Part shown: positions 44,373 through 54,456 of the stretch, in pieces
Layout: every line of letters starts with the position of its first letter
How positions within the stretch are numbered: the stretch's first letter is position 1
Assembly (NCBI RefSeq): GCF_014268275.3
Contig: NZ_CP077084.1
Location: forward strand, 4,588,001 to 4,652,000
DNA length: 64,000 nt
Source of the DNA: Pseudomonas tritici
GTDB lineage: Bacteria > Pseudomonadota > Gammaproteobacteria > Pseudomonadales > Pseudomonadaceae
Direction of reading: 5' to 3'
Notes under the pieces: model-generated
What the model was told of the DNA's origin: nothing
Databases searched by the model: none
Seen by the model: only the letters and a program-made list of their open reading frames with translations
Position numbers and translations under genes: made by a program

Positions 44373-44729
44373 ATGACCACCTTGAACCAAGCCCACTGCG
44401 AAGCCTGCCGCGCCGATGCCCCGCAAGTCAGCGATGAAGAACTGCCGGTGCTGCTCAAGCAGATCCCCGACTGGAACATCGAAGTCCGCGACGGCGTGAT
44501 GCAGCTGGAAAAGGTTTTCCTGTTCAAGAACTTCAAATTTGCCCTGGCCTTCACCAACGCCATGGGTGAAATCTCCGAAGCCGAAGGCCATCACCCAGGC
44601 CTGCTCACCGAGTGGGGCAAAGTCACCGTGACCTGGTGGAGCCACTCCATCAAGGGCCTGCACCGCAACGACTTCATCATGGCCGCACGCACGGACGAAG
44701 TGGCCAAGGACGCCGAGGGCCGCAAGTAA
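44373..44729 (+). CDS. phhB: PhhB, pterin-4a-carbinolamine dehydratase
   Basis: Regenerates the tetrahydropterin cofactor of PhhA by dehydrating the 4a-hydroxy form. The 118-residue protein has the active-site motif EAEGHHPGL and the following [18 protein letters not shown]. Length is typical. The TAA stop overlaps the phhC ATG by one base (TAATG), so the two are probably translationally coupled. Confidence 0.96.
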   Translation: MTTLNQAHCEACRADAPQVSDEELPVLLKQIPDWNIEVRDGVMQLEKVFLFKNFKFALAFTNAMGEISEAEGHHPGLLTEWGKVTVTWWSHSIKGLHRNDFIMAARTDEVAKDAEGRK

Positions 44730-45922
44730 TGCATTTCGATGCCATTGGCCGCGTGCCCGGCGACCCGATCCTCGGGCTGATGGACCTGTATGCCCAGGAC
44801 ACCAACCCGAACAAATTCGACCTGGGCGTGGGCGTCTACAAGGATGACCAGGGACTGACGCCGATTCCACACTCGGTGAAGTTGGCCGAGCAGCGCCTGG
44901 TGGACACGCAAACCACCAAGACCTACATCGGCGGCCACGGTAATGCTGCGTTCGGCTCGCTGATCAGCGAACTGGTGCTCGGCGCAGAGTCGGCGCTGAT
45001 CCGTGAACGCCGCGCCGGCGCCACCCAGACCCCAGGCGGCACCGGCGCCCTGCGCCTGAGCGCCGACTTCATCGCGCACAATCTGCCCGGCCGTGGCGTA
45101 TGGCTGAGCAACCCGACCTGGCCGATCCACGAAACCATTTTCGCCAAGGCCGGGATTAAGGTCAGCCATTACCCATACGTGGGTGCAGACAACCGCCTGG
45201 ATGTGGCGGCGATGCTCACTACCCTGTCCAGCGTGCCAGAGGGCGATGTGGTGCTGTTGCATGCCTGCTGCCACAACCCGACCGGTTTCGACTTGACCCA
45301 GGATGATTGGCGCCAGGTGCTGCAGATTGTGCGTGAGCGCCAGTTGCTGCCGCTGATCGACTTCGCCTATCAGGGCTTTGGCGATGGCCTGGAGCAGGAC
45401 GCCTGGGCCGTGCGCCTATTTGCGGCCGAGCTGCCGGAAGTGTTGGTCACCAGTTCCTGCTCGAAGAATTTTGGCCTGTACAGCGACCGTGTGGGCGCGT
45501 TGATCGTGTGTGCGGCGGATGCCGAGAAGTTGACGGATGTGCGCAGCCAGCTTGCTAACACGGCACGCAATCTGTGGTCGACGCCGCCGGATCACGGCGC
45601 AGCCGTGGTGGCCACGATTCTGGGCGATGCCGAGCTGAAAAAGCGATGGAGCAATGAAGTCGAAGCCATGCGCTCGCGGATCGCCCACCTGCGATCCGGG
45701 CTGGTGGAGGCGTTGGCGCCCCACGGTTTATCGGAGCGGTTTGCCCATATTGGGGCGCAGCGCGGGATGTTTTCCTATACCGGCTTGAGTGCCGAGCAGG
45801 TCAAGCAACTGCGGGAGAAGCACAGCGTGTACATGGTGAGTTCGGGGCGGGCTAACGTGGCGGGGATTGATGCGACGCGGTTGACGTTGCTGGCTCAAGC
45901 CATCGCCGACGTCTCCAACTGA
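44729..45922 (+). CDS. phhC: PhhC, aromatic amino acid aminotransferase
   Basis: PLP-dependent class I aminotransferase of the TyrB/AspC type, 397 residues, starting [20 protein letters not shown]. The Schiff-base lysine is Lys246 in SSCSKNFGLYSDRVG; HACCHNPTGFDLT and DFAYQGFGDG are cofactor-binding segments. Placement after phhAB indicates tyrosine to 4-hydroxyphenylpyruvate. The start overlaps phhB by one base, and an upstream in-frame extension lies wholly inside phhB. Confidence 0.95.
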   Translation: MHFDAIGRVPGDPILGLMDLYAQDTNPNKFDLGVGVYKDDQGLTPIPHSVKLAEQRLVDTQTTKTYIGGHGNAAFGSLISELVLGAESALIRERRAGATQTPGGTGALRLSADFIAHNLPGRGVWLSNPTWPIHETIFAKAGIKVSHYPYVGADNRLDVAAMLTTLSSVPEGDVVLLHACCHNPTGFDLTQDDWRQVLQIVRERQLLPLIDFAYQGFGDGLEQDAWAVRLFAAELPEVLVTSSCSKNFGLYSDRVGALIVCAADAEKLTDVRSQLANTARNLWSTPPDHGAAVVATILGDAELKKRWSNEVEAMRSRIAHLRSGLVEALAPHGLSERFAHIGAQRGMFSYTGLSAEQVKQLREKHSVYMVSSGRANVAGIDATRLTLLAQAIADVSN

Positions 45923-45940
45923 CGAAACCGAATCAGAACT

Positions 45941-46027
45941 GTGGGAGCTGGCTTGCCTGCGATGGCGGTCTATCAACAAAAAATGTGGGGCTGACACACC
46001 GCTATCGCAGGCAAGCCAGCTCCCACA
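45941..46027. repeat. REP pair, class A, between convergent genes
   Basis: Inverted pair of GTGGGAGCTGGCTTGCCTGC units directly after phhC and before the end of the convergent phosphoesterase gene. Confidence 0.92.
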
Positions 46028-46047
46028 TTTTTGACCGTGTGAAGCCT

Positions 46048-46857
46048 TTAACTTGTGACCAGTTCAGCCTTCAGCAGTGCCTCTTTCGCCTGCGCATCCG
46101 CCAACCGATACAACTCGATACTCCCATCCCAGTGCTCGATCAACGCCGTGCACGACTCCACCCAATCCCCGCAGTTGAGGTAATCCACCTCGCCCACCTT
46201 ACGAATCTCCGCATGGTGGATATGCCCGCACACCACGCCATGCAACCCGCGCTTGGTCACTTCGTGGGCGATCGCTTCTTCGAAATCGCTGATGAAACTC
46301 ACCGCCGTCTTGACCTTGTGCTTGAGGTACGCCGACAGCGACCAATAGCCATAGCCATACCGTGCACGCCAATGGTTCAGCCAGCGGTTCAGCGTAAGAG
46401 TGAACTCATAGGCCGAGTCGCCGAGAAACGCCAACCAACGGTGATAGCGGGTGATCACGTCGAACTGATCGCCATGGATCACCAACAGATGACGGCCATC
46501 AGCAGTCACATGCACCGCCTCATCCACCAGTTGGATATTGCCCAGGATCAGCTTGGAGTAGCGGCGCAGGAATTCATCGTGGTTGCCGGTGACGTAGATT
46601 ACCTCGGTGCCGCGCTTGGCCATGGTCAGCAAGCGGCGGATCACGTTGGTGTGGGCCTGGGGCCAATACATGCCGCCGCGCATTTTCCAGCCGTCGATGA
46701 TGTCGCCTACCAGGTAAACCTTATCGGCGTGGTAGCCCTTGAGGAACTGCGATAGATGTTCGGCCTGGCAATCCCGGGTGCCCAGGTGCACGTCGGAAAT
46801 CCACAAGGTACGAACCCGTTGCTTACGGCTGGGCTTGACGAACTCGGCACTGGTCAT
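46048..46857 (-). CDS. LpxH-like metallophosphoesterase
   Basis: Calcineurin-type phosphoesterase of 269 residues. All metal motifs are seen: SDVHLGTRDCQAEH, VGDIIDGW, GNHDEFLR, HGDQFD and GHIHHAEIR. It belongs to the UDP-2,3-diacylglucosamine pyrophosphatase-like group; the long KMRGGMYWPQAHTNVIRR insert after the second motif separates it from classical LpxH, so the substrate is uncertain. Start MTSAEFVKPS is preceded by GAGGG; an ATG two codons earlier overlaps that site. Confidence 0.85.
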   Translation of the reverse strand: MTSAEFVKPSRKQRVRTLWISDVHLGTRDCQAEHLSQFLKGYHADKVYLVGDIIDGWKMRGGMYWPQAHTNVIRRLLTMAKRGTEVIYVTGNHDEFLRRYSKLILGNIQLVDEAVHVTADGRHLLVIHGDQFDVITRYHRWLAFLGDSAYEFTLTLNRWLNHWRARYGYGYWSLSAYLKHKVKTAVSFISDFEEAIAHEVTKRGLHGVVCGHIHHAEIRKVGEVDYLNCGDWVESCTALIEHWDGSIELYRLADAQAKEALLKAELVTS

Positions 46858-47007
46858 GGGCATCCCTCGACGCTGTTTTGGCGAGCTTGCGCCTTGGCGG
46901 TTAATAGCCCATGACAGCTGTGCGTCAGTCTGATGACAGCGCCGGCCGGCGACGAAGCGTTGTAGACTGGCTTGGCTATCCAGGAACATGCAGCCTAGGA
47001 GACCGCG

Positions 47008-47757
47008 ATGAGCCCCACTCTCACGCTACGCCACTACCTCGACACGCCCATCGCCCACAGCCATGACCATGCGCAATTGGTGTTCGGCCTGTCCGGGCAC
47101 CTGGATTTCGAAGTGGACGGCCGTGGCAGCCAGGTGCGCGAAAGCAGCGTGATGGTGCTGCCCTTCTCCGCGCATCATGCCTGCGGCAGCCGCGATGGCA
47201 GCCGCTGCCTGGTGCTGGATGTGCCCACCGAGCATTGGGTGCTGCAATCGTTGGGCGAACATGCCGATGCCAGTCGCCGCCTGCTTGATCAACCCACGCG
47301 ACTCGCCCTGGATTCGCGGCAAAGCCAACTGGTGCAATGGCTGGCGCAGAGCCCGGTGGATGATCCGCTGATCGTCCAGCAAGGCGCGGTGCTGTTGTTG
47401 GCCAGCCTCAATCACCCGCTGGCTCAACCGCTGCCGGGCCGGCGCCTGCCGTACGAGGCATTCAATGCGCATATCGAGCGCCACGTTGCACACCCGTTGC
47501 AGGTAGCCGACCTGGCGCGCATCGCAGACCTGTCGGTGGCGCGCTTGCACGCGCGGTTCATGGCGGAATGCGGGCAGACGCCAATGGACTATATCCGCCG
47601 CCGGCGCCTGCACATGGCCTTGGACCTGCTGCGCAAAACGCCGTTACCCATTGGTGAAATCGCCGATCGCGTGGGCTATACCTCGCAAAGCGCATTTGCG
47701 GCCGCGATGCTGCGCGAGTTTGGCGCCTCGCCGGGCGCATTGCGGCGCAACACGTAG
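47008..47757 (+). CDS. AraC-family transcriptional regulator
   Basis: A 249-residue regulator with an N-terminal cupin-like sensor part (HSHDHAQLVFGLSGHLDFEV) and a C-terminal double helix-turn-helix (LQVADLARIADLSVARLHAR and PLPIGEIADRVGYTSQSAFA). It is divergent from the phosphoesterase and 100 bp ahead of an EamA transporter gene on the same strand, which may be its target. The effector is unknown. Confidence 0.9.
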   Translation: MSPTLTLRHYLDTPIAHSHDHAQLVFGLSGHLDFEVDGRGSQVRESSVMVLPFSAHHACGSRDGSRCLVLDVPTEHWVLQSLGEHADASRRLLDQPTRLALDSRQSQLVQWLAQSPVDDPLIVQQGAVLLLASLNHPLAQPLPGRRLPYEAFNAHIERHVAHPLQVADLARIADLSVARLHARFMAECGQTPMDYIRRRRLHMALDLLRKTPLPIGEIADRVGYTSQSAFAAAMLREFGASPGALRRNT

Positions 47758-47856
47758 GACGAGTCCCGCGATAAAAATCGCGAGCCGGACGACAGACGCC
47801 TACACGGCAGACCCACTAGACTGCGCTTCTGTCACCCGCTTGATTCAAGGATCGCA

Positions 47857-48741
47857 ATGACTCCCCGCTCAGCCCTCGGCGCCCTGCACATCGGCGCATT
47901 GATGTTTGGCCTCACCGGTGTATTCGGCAAACTGGCGGCCGCCTCGCCCGCCATCATCGTCTTTGGCCGCGCTGTGTTTGCCGTGGTTGCCCTGGCACTA
48001 TTTGCACGGTTCGCGAGCAACACTGCCTGGAAAAAGCTGGAGCTGCGCGACTGGCGCCGGCTGCTGGTCAGCGGCGTATTGCTGGCCGCGCATTGGGTAA
48101 CGTTCTTTATTGCCGTCAAGGTGGCCGGCGTGGCCGTCGCGACCCTGGGGTTTACCGCGTTCCCGGCCTTTACCGTGATCCTTGAGGGACTGATTTTCCG
48201 CGAGCGCATTCGCGCCAATGAAGTGCTGTTGGTGGTACTGGTCAGCATCGGCCTGGTGCTGGTCACGCCGGACTTCAACCTCGCCAGCGAAGCCACCGGC
48301 GGGTTGCTCTGGGGGATCGCTTCGGGGCTGCTGTTTTCCCTGCTGTCACTGAACAATCGCGCCAGTTCCGGGCGCATCCCTGCGGTGCAGGCGGCGCTGT
48401 GCCAGAACGTGGTGGTTGCAGCGTGCCTGTTGCCCGTGGCAGCACCTGGGCTGGCGGACGTGCGGGCGATTGACTGGCTGTGGATCGGCTTGCTCGGCGT
48501 GTTCTGCACGGGCCTGGCCCACAGCTTGTTTGTCGCCAGCCTCGCGGTGATCAAGGCGCGCACGGCTTCGGTGGTGTTTGCCATGGAGCCGGTCTACGGC
48601 ATCACCGCAGCCTGGCTGCTATTTGCCGAAACCCCGACGCTGCGCATGCTGCTCGGCGGTGTGCTGATCATCGTCGCGATCGTGTTGTCGGGCTTGATGG
48701 GCGGCGCCAGCCAGGCCAAACAGCCTGCGGCAACGGCCTGA
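47857..48741 (+). CDS. EamA/DMT-family transporter
   Basis: Ten-helix drug/metabolite transporter of 294 residues with two EamA repeats, starting MTPRSALGALHIGALMFGLT. Each half shows the glycine-rich helices typical of the family, with a conserved glutamate in FTVILEGLIFRERI and AMEPVYGITAAWLLFAE. Substrate unknown (metabolite or amino acid export is common). It follows the AraC gene. Confidence 0.88.
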   Translation: MTPRSALGALHIGALMFGLTGVFGKLAAASPAIIVFGRAVFAVVALALFARFASNTAWKKLELRDWRRLLVSGVLLAAHWVTFFIAVKVAGVAVATLGFTAFPAFTVILEGLIFRERIRANEVLLVVLVSIGLVLVTPDFNLASEATGGLLWGIASGLLFSLLSLNNRASSGRIPAVQAALCQNVVVAACLLPVAAPGLADVRAIDWLWIGLLGVFCTGLAHSLFVASLAVIKARTASVVFAMEPVYGITAAWLLFAETPTLRMLLGGVLIIVAIVLSGLMGGASQAKQPAATA

Positions 48742-48751
48742 TCTCTAAAAC

Positions 48752-49039
48752 TTACTGCGTGCGGTCGTTGTGCCCCAGGTCACGTTGCGGGTCGATCTGG
48801 TCGCGCACGCGCTGCTTGAGCACCTTGGCTTCAGGGAAGCCGCCGTCGGCCTTACGCTCCCAGATCTGCACGCCATCGCAGGTGATGCGAAACGCGCCGC
48901 CGGTGGCGGGCGCCAGTGACACTTTGCCCAGGTCATCGGCAAACGTGCTCAACAATTCCTGCGCCAGCCAGGCGGCGCGCAGTAGCCACTGGCACTGGGT
49001 GCAATAGGTGATAACGATCTCGGGTTTGATCGAAGACAT
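48752..49039 (-). CDS. SelT/SelW/SelH-family thioredoxin-fold protein
   Basis: A 95-residue protein starting MSSIKPEIVITYCTQCQWLL; the CxxC motif is CTQC, the cysteine-containing counterpart of selenoprotein W. The family has a redox role of unclear substrate. The C-terminal half carries FRITCDGVQIWERKADGGFP. It is convergent with the EamA gene, 10 bp apart, and divergent from plpD. Confidence 0.9.
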   Translation of the reverse strand: MSSIKPEIVITYCTQCQWLLRAAWLAQELLSTFADDLGKVSLAPATGGAFRITCDGVQIWERKADGGFPEAKVLKQRVRDQIDPQRDLGHNDRTQ

Positions 49040-49120
49040 AATTTGAGAAGCTCCAGGCGTAACGGGCTTGGCGGATCGAGTGGCTATAATACCGGCCTTT
49101 ATCGTCCAGCCTTGAGATTC

Positions 49121-51313
49121 ATGATGCGCCGCCTGCTGTCCTGCCTGTTTCTGTGCTTGCTTCCCCTTGTTGCCGATGCCGTTGAAACGCCACGCCCGAA
49201 AATCGGCCTGGTGCTGTCCGGTGGCGCCGCCCGTGGGCTGGCGCATATCGGCGTACTCAAGGCGCTAGAGGAGCAAGGCATTCAGATCGATGCGATTGCC
49301 GGCACCAGCATGGGCGCGGTGATCGGTGGGTTGTACGCGTCAGGCTATAAGATTGATGAGCTGGAAAAACTGGCGCTGAGTATCGACTGGCAACAGGCGC
49401 TGTCTGACGCACCGCCTCGGGAAGACGTACCGTTCCGGCGCAAGCAGGATGACCGGGATTTCCTGGTCAAACAGAAACTCAGCTTCCGCGATGACGGCAG
49501 CCTCGGCTTGCCACTGGGCGTGATCCAGGGCCAGAACCTGGCACTGCTGCTGGAAAGCATGTTCGCCCACAGCAGCAACACGCGTAACTTCGACAAGCTG
49601 CCAATCCCCTTCAGAGCCGTTGCCACCGATATCACCACGGGCGAAAAGGTGGTGTTCAGCAAGGGCCACTTGCCCCAGGTGATCCGCGCCAGCATGTCGA
49701 TCCCGGCCGTGTTCGCGCCAGTGGAGTTGGACGGAAGACTGCTGGTGGACGGCGGCATGACCGACAACATCCCGCTGGATGTGGCACGGGAAATGGGCGT
49801 GGATATCGCCATTGTCGTGGACATCGGCACCCCGCTGCGCTCGCGCAAGCAACTGGCCACGGTGGTGGACGTGCTTAACCAATCCATCACCCTGATGACC
49901 CGGCGCAACTCCGAAGAGCAACTCAAGGACCTGCACCCCAAGGACGTGCTGATCCAGCCGCCGCTCGCTGCCTATGGCGTGACCGACTTTGGCCGCGCCA
50001 AGGACATGATCGACGCCGGCTACCGCGCTACCCGCGCCCTCGATGCCCGCCTCGCCCATCTGCGCCCCGCCGAGCCAATCGACCCGCAATTAATGGCGGC
50101 CCGTACCCCAGGAGAACGCACGCCGACAATCACCGCCATCAGCGTGGAAAACGACTCGAAAGTCAGCGATGACGTGATCCGCTACTACATCCGCCAGAAC
50201 CTGGGCGAGCCGCTGGACCTGGGCCGCCTGCAAACGGACATGGGCACCCTGTATGGCCTGGATTACTTCGAGCAAGTGCAATACCGCGTCATCAAGAAAG
50301 GCAAGGAAAACACCTTGGTGATCAGCGCGCGCGGCAAGCGCAGCGGCACCGATTACCTGCGCCTGGGCCTGAACCTGTCGGATGACATGCGCGGCGATAG
50401 CGCCTTCAACCTTGGCGCGAGCTACCGCGTGAACGGTATCAACCGCCTCGGCGCCGAATGGCTGACACGGGTGCAGATCGGTGATCGACAAGAGCTGTAC
50501 AGCGAGTTCTACCAGCCGATGGACACTGGCTCGCGTTACTTTGTCGCCCCTTATATCAGCGCCCAGGCGCAGAACGTCGAACTGATCCTGGACAACGACC
50601 CCATCTCCGAATACCGCCTGGAACGCTACGGTTTCGGCTTGAACGTAGGGCGCCAGATTGGCAACAGTGGCGAGATCCGCTTCGGCGTCGGTGAAGCCTG
50701 GGGCAAGGCGGACGTGCGCATCGGCGACCGCGACCTGCCCAGCGTGAGTTTCAGCGAGGGCTTCTATGAGCTGAAGTACTCCTTCGACACCCTGGACAAT
50801 GTGTACTTCCCCCACACCGGCGAAGACATCGGCCTGGCCTACCGCGAATTCGAACCGGGGCTGGGCTCAGACCAGCGCTACCGCCAATGGGAGTTCAAGC
50901 TGGACAAGGCCATGAGCCACGGCCCGGACACACTTGTGCTGGGGGGGCGCTATGGGCGCACGCTGGATGATTCGGATGTGGTGATTTCCAGCTTCCTGCT
51001 GGGGGGCGCGCGGCAGTTGTCGGGCTTCCGCCAGGATGCGATCTCGGGCCAGAACATCAGCTTGATGCGGGCGGTGTACTACCGCCGGCTGACGCCACGC
51101 TCGTACCTGCCGCTGGATTTCCCGTTGTACCTGGGGGCGTCACTGGAGCGCGGCCGGGCGTGGAACAACGACAATGAGTTCGACAGCGGCTATATCAACG
51201 CGGCGAGTATTTTCCTGGGCTTTGATACACCGTTGGGGCCGCTGAACTTCAGCTATGGGTTCAACGATGACAATCAGAAGGCGGTGTATCTGAACCTGGG
51301 GCAGACGTTCTAG
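49121..51313 (+). CDS. plpD: PlpD-type patatin phospholipase fused to an outer-membrane barrel (type Vd secretion)
   Basis: Type Vd autotransporter-like lipase. The 730-residue product has a signal peptide (MMRRLLSCLFLCLLPLVADA), a patatin domain with oxyanion motif GGAARG, nucleophile Ser63 in GTSMG and catalytic Asp210 in VDGGMTDNIP, a POTRA-like domain (about 365-430) and a C-terminal 16-strand-type barrel ending in NLGQTF with terminal Phe. The closely related P. aeruginosa gene also lies near a marR and recQ. A 26-codon upstream extension is rejected because it would disrupt the signal peptide. Confidence 0.94.
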   Translation: MMRRLLSCLFLCLLPLVADAVETPRPKIGLVLSGGAARGLAHIGVLKALEEQGIQIDAIAGTSMGAVIGGLYASGYKIDELEKLALSIDWQQALSDAPPREDVPFRRKQDDRDFLVKQKLSFRDDGSLGLPLGVIQGQNLALLLESMFAHSSNTRNFDKLPIPFRAVATDITTGEKVVFSKGHLPQVIRASMSIPAVFAPVELDGRLLVDGGMTDNIPLDVAREMGVDIAIVVDIGTPLRSRKQLATVVDVLNQSITLMTRRNSEEQLKDLHPKDVLIQPPLAAYGVTDFGRAKDMIDAGYRATRALDARLAHLRPAEPIDPQLMAARTPGERTPTITAISVENDSKVSDDVIRYYIRQNLGEPLDLGRLQTDMGTLYGLDYFEQVQYRVIKKGKENTLVISARGKRSGTDYLRLGLNLSDDMRGDSAFNLGASYRVNGINRLGAEWLTRVQIGDRQELYSEFYQPMDTGSRYFVAPYISAQAQNVELILDNDPISEYRLERYGFGLNVGRQIGNSGEIRFGVGEAWGKADVRIGDRDLPSVSFSEGFYELKYSFDTLDNVYFPHTGEDIGLAYREFEPGLGSDQRYRQWEFKLDKAMSHGPDTLVLGGRYGRTLDDSDVVISSFLLGGARQLSGFRQDAISGQNISLMRAVYYRRLTPRSYLPLDFPLYLGASLERGRAWNNDNEFDSGYINAASIFLGFDTPLGPLNFSYGFNDDNQKAVYLNLGQTF

Positions 51314-51338
51314 GGCTGCCACAGCACGAATGTGTGTG

Positions 51339-51477
51339 CTTGTTGTGGCGAGGGAGCTTGCTCCCGCTGGGGCGCGAAGCGGCCCTAAAAAGATTAACTC
51401 GTTTTTTCAGATAGACCGGGGTCTGCCATGGGGTTGCTGCGCAGCCCAGCGGGAGCAAGCTCTTTCGCCACAACAAG
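51339..51477. repeat. REP pair, class C (GGAGCTTGCTCCCGCTGGG), between convergent genes
   Basis: Arms CTTGTTGTGGCGAGGGAGCT... and ...AGCTCTTTCGCCACAACAAG enclose a GGAGCTTGCTCCCGCTGGG / CCCAGCGGGAGCAAGCTC pair. It fills the gap between plpD and the convergent marR gene. Confidence 0.88.
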
Positions 51478-51498
51478 CCCCATTATCAATCCGCCGTA

Positions 51499-51933
51499 TC
51501 AGGACTTTTCCAGGTTCGCCAGGATGTGCCCGTGCACGCGCATGCACACACTCAAATCGGCTTCATCCACCCCCACAAACAACTCATGACGCAACGCCGT
51601 GGCGATCGTCTCGATCTGCTCGATCAGTGGCCGGGCGGTATCACACAGCAGGATGCGCTTGGCACGACGGTCTTCCACCACCGCCTGGCGTTGCACCAGG
51701 CCTTGGCCTTCAAGGCTGTCCAGCAGCCGGGCCAGTGTCGGCCCTTCGACGCCAACGCTTTGCGCCAACTCACGCTGGGTGGGCGCTTCTTCGAAACGGG
51801 CAAGGTGCAGCAGCACCAGCCAGCGAGCTTGGGACAAGCCAAGCCCCGCCAAACGGCGGTCCAGCTCGGCGCGCCAACCACGAGACATCTGCGCCAGTTG
51901 CATGCCAAATCGGTGTTGATCGGTTAACGGCAT
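51499..51933 (-). CDS. MarR-family transcriptional regulator
   Basis: Winged-helix repressor of 144 residues starting MPLTDQHRFGMQLAQMSRGW. The DNA-binding helix is TQRELAQSVGVEGPTLARLL and the wing includes RQAVVEDRRAKRILL. No cysteine pair typical of OspR/OhrR sensors is obvious; a single Cys lies near the C-terminus (LSVCMRVHG). A palindromic site lies about 45 bp upstream and may be its own operator. Confidence 0.9.
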   Translation of the reverse strand: MPLTDQHRFGMQLAQMSRGWRAELDRRLAGLGLSQARWLVLLHLARFEEAPTQRELAQSVGVEGPTLARLLDSLEGQGLVQRQAVVEDRRAKRILLCDTARPLIEQIETIATALRHELFVGVDEADLSVCMRVHGHILANLEKS

Positions 51934-51976
51934 AAAAAACTCTTGTTTTAGACTGAAAATAAAGTGTGGCTAATTA

Positions 51977-51988
51977 TTAGTCAGCTAA
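51977..51988. promoter_or_regulatory. Palindromic site upstream of the marR gene
   Basis: TTAGTCAGCTAA has 4-bp perfect arms (TTAG/CTAA) around TCAG, of the AT-rich type bound by MarR/SlyA regulators, 44 bp upstream of the ATG. Autoregulation is inferred. Confidence 0.45.
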
Positions 51989-52054
51989 GCATGAGCTTTG
52001 CCAGTAGGCAAGAGTTGCTATGTACTGATCTATTACATTGTCGTAATTGGCGCA

Positions 52055-54181
52055 CTAAATCTCGAATTCAGACCGCAAAGCCGCCCGCACGCAGTACAAA
52101 ACACCCTCAGGAACACGGCCGGTAAACAGCGGCGCGATCTCCGCCACAGGTGGCAATTCGCCCTCTCCGTCGAGAAACGCATCCTGGATTTCGCCGAGCA
52201 GATCCTCTGGCAAATCAAGCGCCTGCTCCAACGACAACTGCTGCTTGCCGATGGATTCCGCCAGCAAGGTGTAGACGTTCTTTTCCGAGCATTGCAGTTG
52301 GCCGGCGATCTGGATCGGGGTCATGCCGGCGCGTGCCAGGCTGATCAGTTCGTGGCGGATATCGGCGACTTCCTTCGGCGCTTCGGCCTGGCCGTCGAGC
52401 ACTTCAAGGAAGGCCTGGCCGTAGCGCTCCAGCTTGCGTGCGCCCACGCCACTGACGCGCGCCATCTCGGCCATGCTGGTGGGTTGCTCGCGCAACATCT
52501 CCAGCAGGGTGGAATCGGGAAAAATAACGTACGGCGGCACGCTGTGTTCCTGCGCCAGTTTGCGGCGCAGGGTGCGCAAGGCCTCCCACTGCTCGCGCTC
52601 TTCGCCACGCACCAACTGGCTGGCCTGGCTGGTGCTGCTCTTGGCGGTGGTCTGCGGCTTGAGGTCGCGGCGCAGCTCCAGGCTCACTTCGCCCTTGAGC
52701 AACGGTCGGCAGCTGTCGTTCAGGCGTAGGCCGCCAAAGCCCTCGATATCGATGTCTACCAAGCCCCGCGCAACCATCTGCCGGAACAGTGAGCGCCACT
52801 CGCCCTCGGCGCGGGCCTTGCCGACGCCGTAGACCGAAAGTTTCTCGTGGCCGAAGCTGCGCACTTTCTCGTTGTCCTTGCCCAGCAACACGTCCACCAA
52901 ATGACCGACGCCATAACGCTGGCCCGTGCGATAAATAGCGGACAGAGCCTGACGCGCCGGCTCCGTGGCGTCCCAGGTCTGCACGCCATCAATGCAGTTG
53001 TCGCAATGGCCGCAAGGCTCAGGCATGTCTTCGTCAAAATACGCCAGCAAGGTCTGGCGACGGCAACGGGTCTCTTCACACAGCGAGAGCATCGCGTCGA
53101 GCTTGTGCTGCTCCAGGCGTTTGTGACGCTCGTCGCCTTCGGAGTTCTGCAGCATCTGCTTGAGCATCACCACGTCTTGCAGGCCGTAGACCATCCAGGC
53201 ATCCGCCGGCAGGCCATCACGGCCGGCGCGACCGGTTTCCTGGTAGTACGCCTCGAGGGATTTAGGCAGGTCCATGTGCGCGACAAAGCGCACGTTGGAT
53301 TTGTCGATGCCCATGCCGAACGCGATGGTGGCTACCATGATCAGCCCCTCCTCATTGAGGAAGCGCTTCTGGTGAGCAGAGCGCGTTTCGTTGGGCAGGC
53401 CGGCGTGATAAGGCAAGGCCGGATAACCTTGCTCGCAGAGGAACGCGGCGACTTCATCAACTTTTTTACGCGACAGGCAGTAAACGATGCCCGCGTCGCT
53501 GCGCCGCTCGGACAGGAACGCGAGCAACTGCTTGCGTGGCTGCTCCTTGGGCACAATGCGGTAGAAAATATTCGGCCGGTCAAAGCTCGACAGAAAGCGC
53601 TCGGCGTTCTGCAGGTGCAGCCGCTCGACGATTTCTTCGCGGGTGCGCTTGTCGGCGGTGGCCGTCAGGGCAATCCGCGGAACGTCGGGGAACAACTCAG
53701 CCAATTGCCCCAGTTGCAGGTATTCGCGACGGAAATCGTGGCCCCATTGCGATACGCAGTGGGCTTCGTCGATGGCGAACAGGGCGATTTCCAGGCTCTG
53801 TAGAAAGGCCAGCATGCGCGGCTGCACCAAGCGCTCAGGGGCCAGGTAAAGCATTTTTACTTCACCGCGCTTGATACGGGCCGCCAGGTCGCGCTGTTGC
53901 TCGGCACTGAGGGTAGAGTTCAAGGCCGCCGCAGCGACGCCGAGCTCTTCCAGGGTTGCCACCTGATCGTCCATCAGTGCGATCAGCGGCGACACCACCA
54001 CCGCCAGGCCATTGCGCAACAGCGCCGGCACCTGGAAGCACAACGACTTGCCGCCCCCGGTAGGCATCAAGACCAGTGCGTCACCACCACTGGCCACGCG
54101 CTCAATGATCGCACCCTGGCGGCCACGAAAACTGTCGTAGCCGAAGATGTCCTTGAGGACGCGTTGAGCCTGCTCGAGCAT
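52055..54181 (-). CDS. recQ: RecQ, ATP-dependent DNA helicase
   Basis: 3'-5' superfamily 2 helicase. The 708-residue product has Walker A MPTGGGKS (residues 39-46), DEAH motif [17 protein letters not shown], helicase C motifs ([13 protein letters not shown]), zinc-binding cysteines (CEETRCRR and EPCGHCDNC), an RQC winged helix, an HRDC domain ([20 protein letters not shown]) and a C-terminal extension of about 110 residues with a helix-turn-helix-like [20 protein letters not shown]. The start [11 protein letters not shown] has GGAG upstream. An upstream extension of 21 codons is rejected. Confidence 0.95.
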   Translation of the reverse strand: MLEQAQRVLKDIFGYDSFRGRQGAIIERVASGGDALVLMPTGGGKSLCFQVPALLRNGLAVVVSPLIALMDDQVATLEELGVAAAALNSTLSAEQQRDLAARIKRGEVKMLYLAPERLVQPRMLAFLQSLEIALFAIDEAHCVSQWGHDFRREYLQLGQLAELFPDVPRIALTATADKRTREEIVERLHLQNAERFLSSFDRPNIFYRIVPKEQPRKQLLAFLSERRSDAGIVYCLSRKKVDEVAAFLCEQGYPALPYHAGLPNETRSAHQKRFLNEEGLIMVATIAFGMGIDKSNVRFVAHMDLPKSLEAYYQETGRAGRDGLPADAWMVYGLQDVVMLKQMLQNSEGDERHKRLEQHKLDAMLSLCEETRCRRQTLLAYFDEDMPEPCGHCDNCIDGVQTWDATEPARQALSAIYRTGQRYGVGHLVDVLLGKDNEKVRSFGHEKLSVYGVGKARAEGEWRSLFRQMVARGLVDIDIEGFGGLRLNDSCRPLLKGEVSLELRRDLKPQTTAKSSTSQASQLVRGEEREQWEALRTLRRKLAQEHSVPPYVIFPDSTLLEMLREQPTSMAEMARVSGVGARKLERYGQAFLEVLDGQAEAPKEVADIRHELISLARAGMTPIQIAGQLQCSEKNVYTLLAESIGKQQLSLEQALDLPEDLLGEIQDAFLDGEGELPPVAEIAPLFTGRVPEGVLYCVRAALRSEFEI

Positions 54182-54456
54182 GTAAAACTCCAAAATAGTG
54201 CGGAAATCCCTCTGTACAGGCTGGTCGAAAAAACCCGGTCTCACGGGAAATAATCCGTAAGCGAAGTTTTCGCGCGCTGGGTTTGGCCTGCAAGGGCATC
54301 ACAAAACGCGGCAGTATACCCGAGCGATACCCGGCAAAGGGCGCCACTGACGAATTGCAGCCCGTCTCTAAAAGCGGGCAAATCTGCATGGCGGCTGGCC
54401 TGGGCGCTCAAGAAAGCCTAGAATTCAGCATCGTTTATTTCCAAGGTAGTCCTTCA

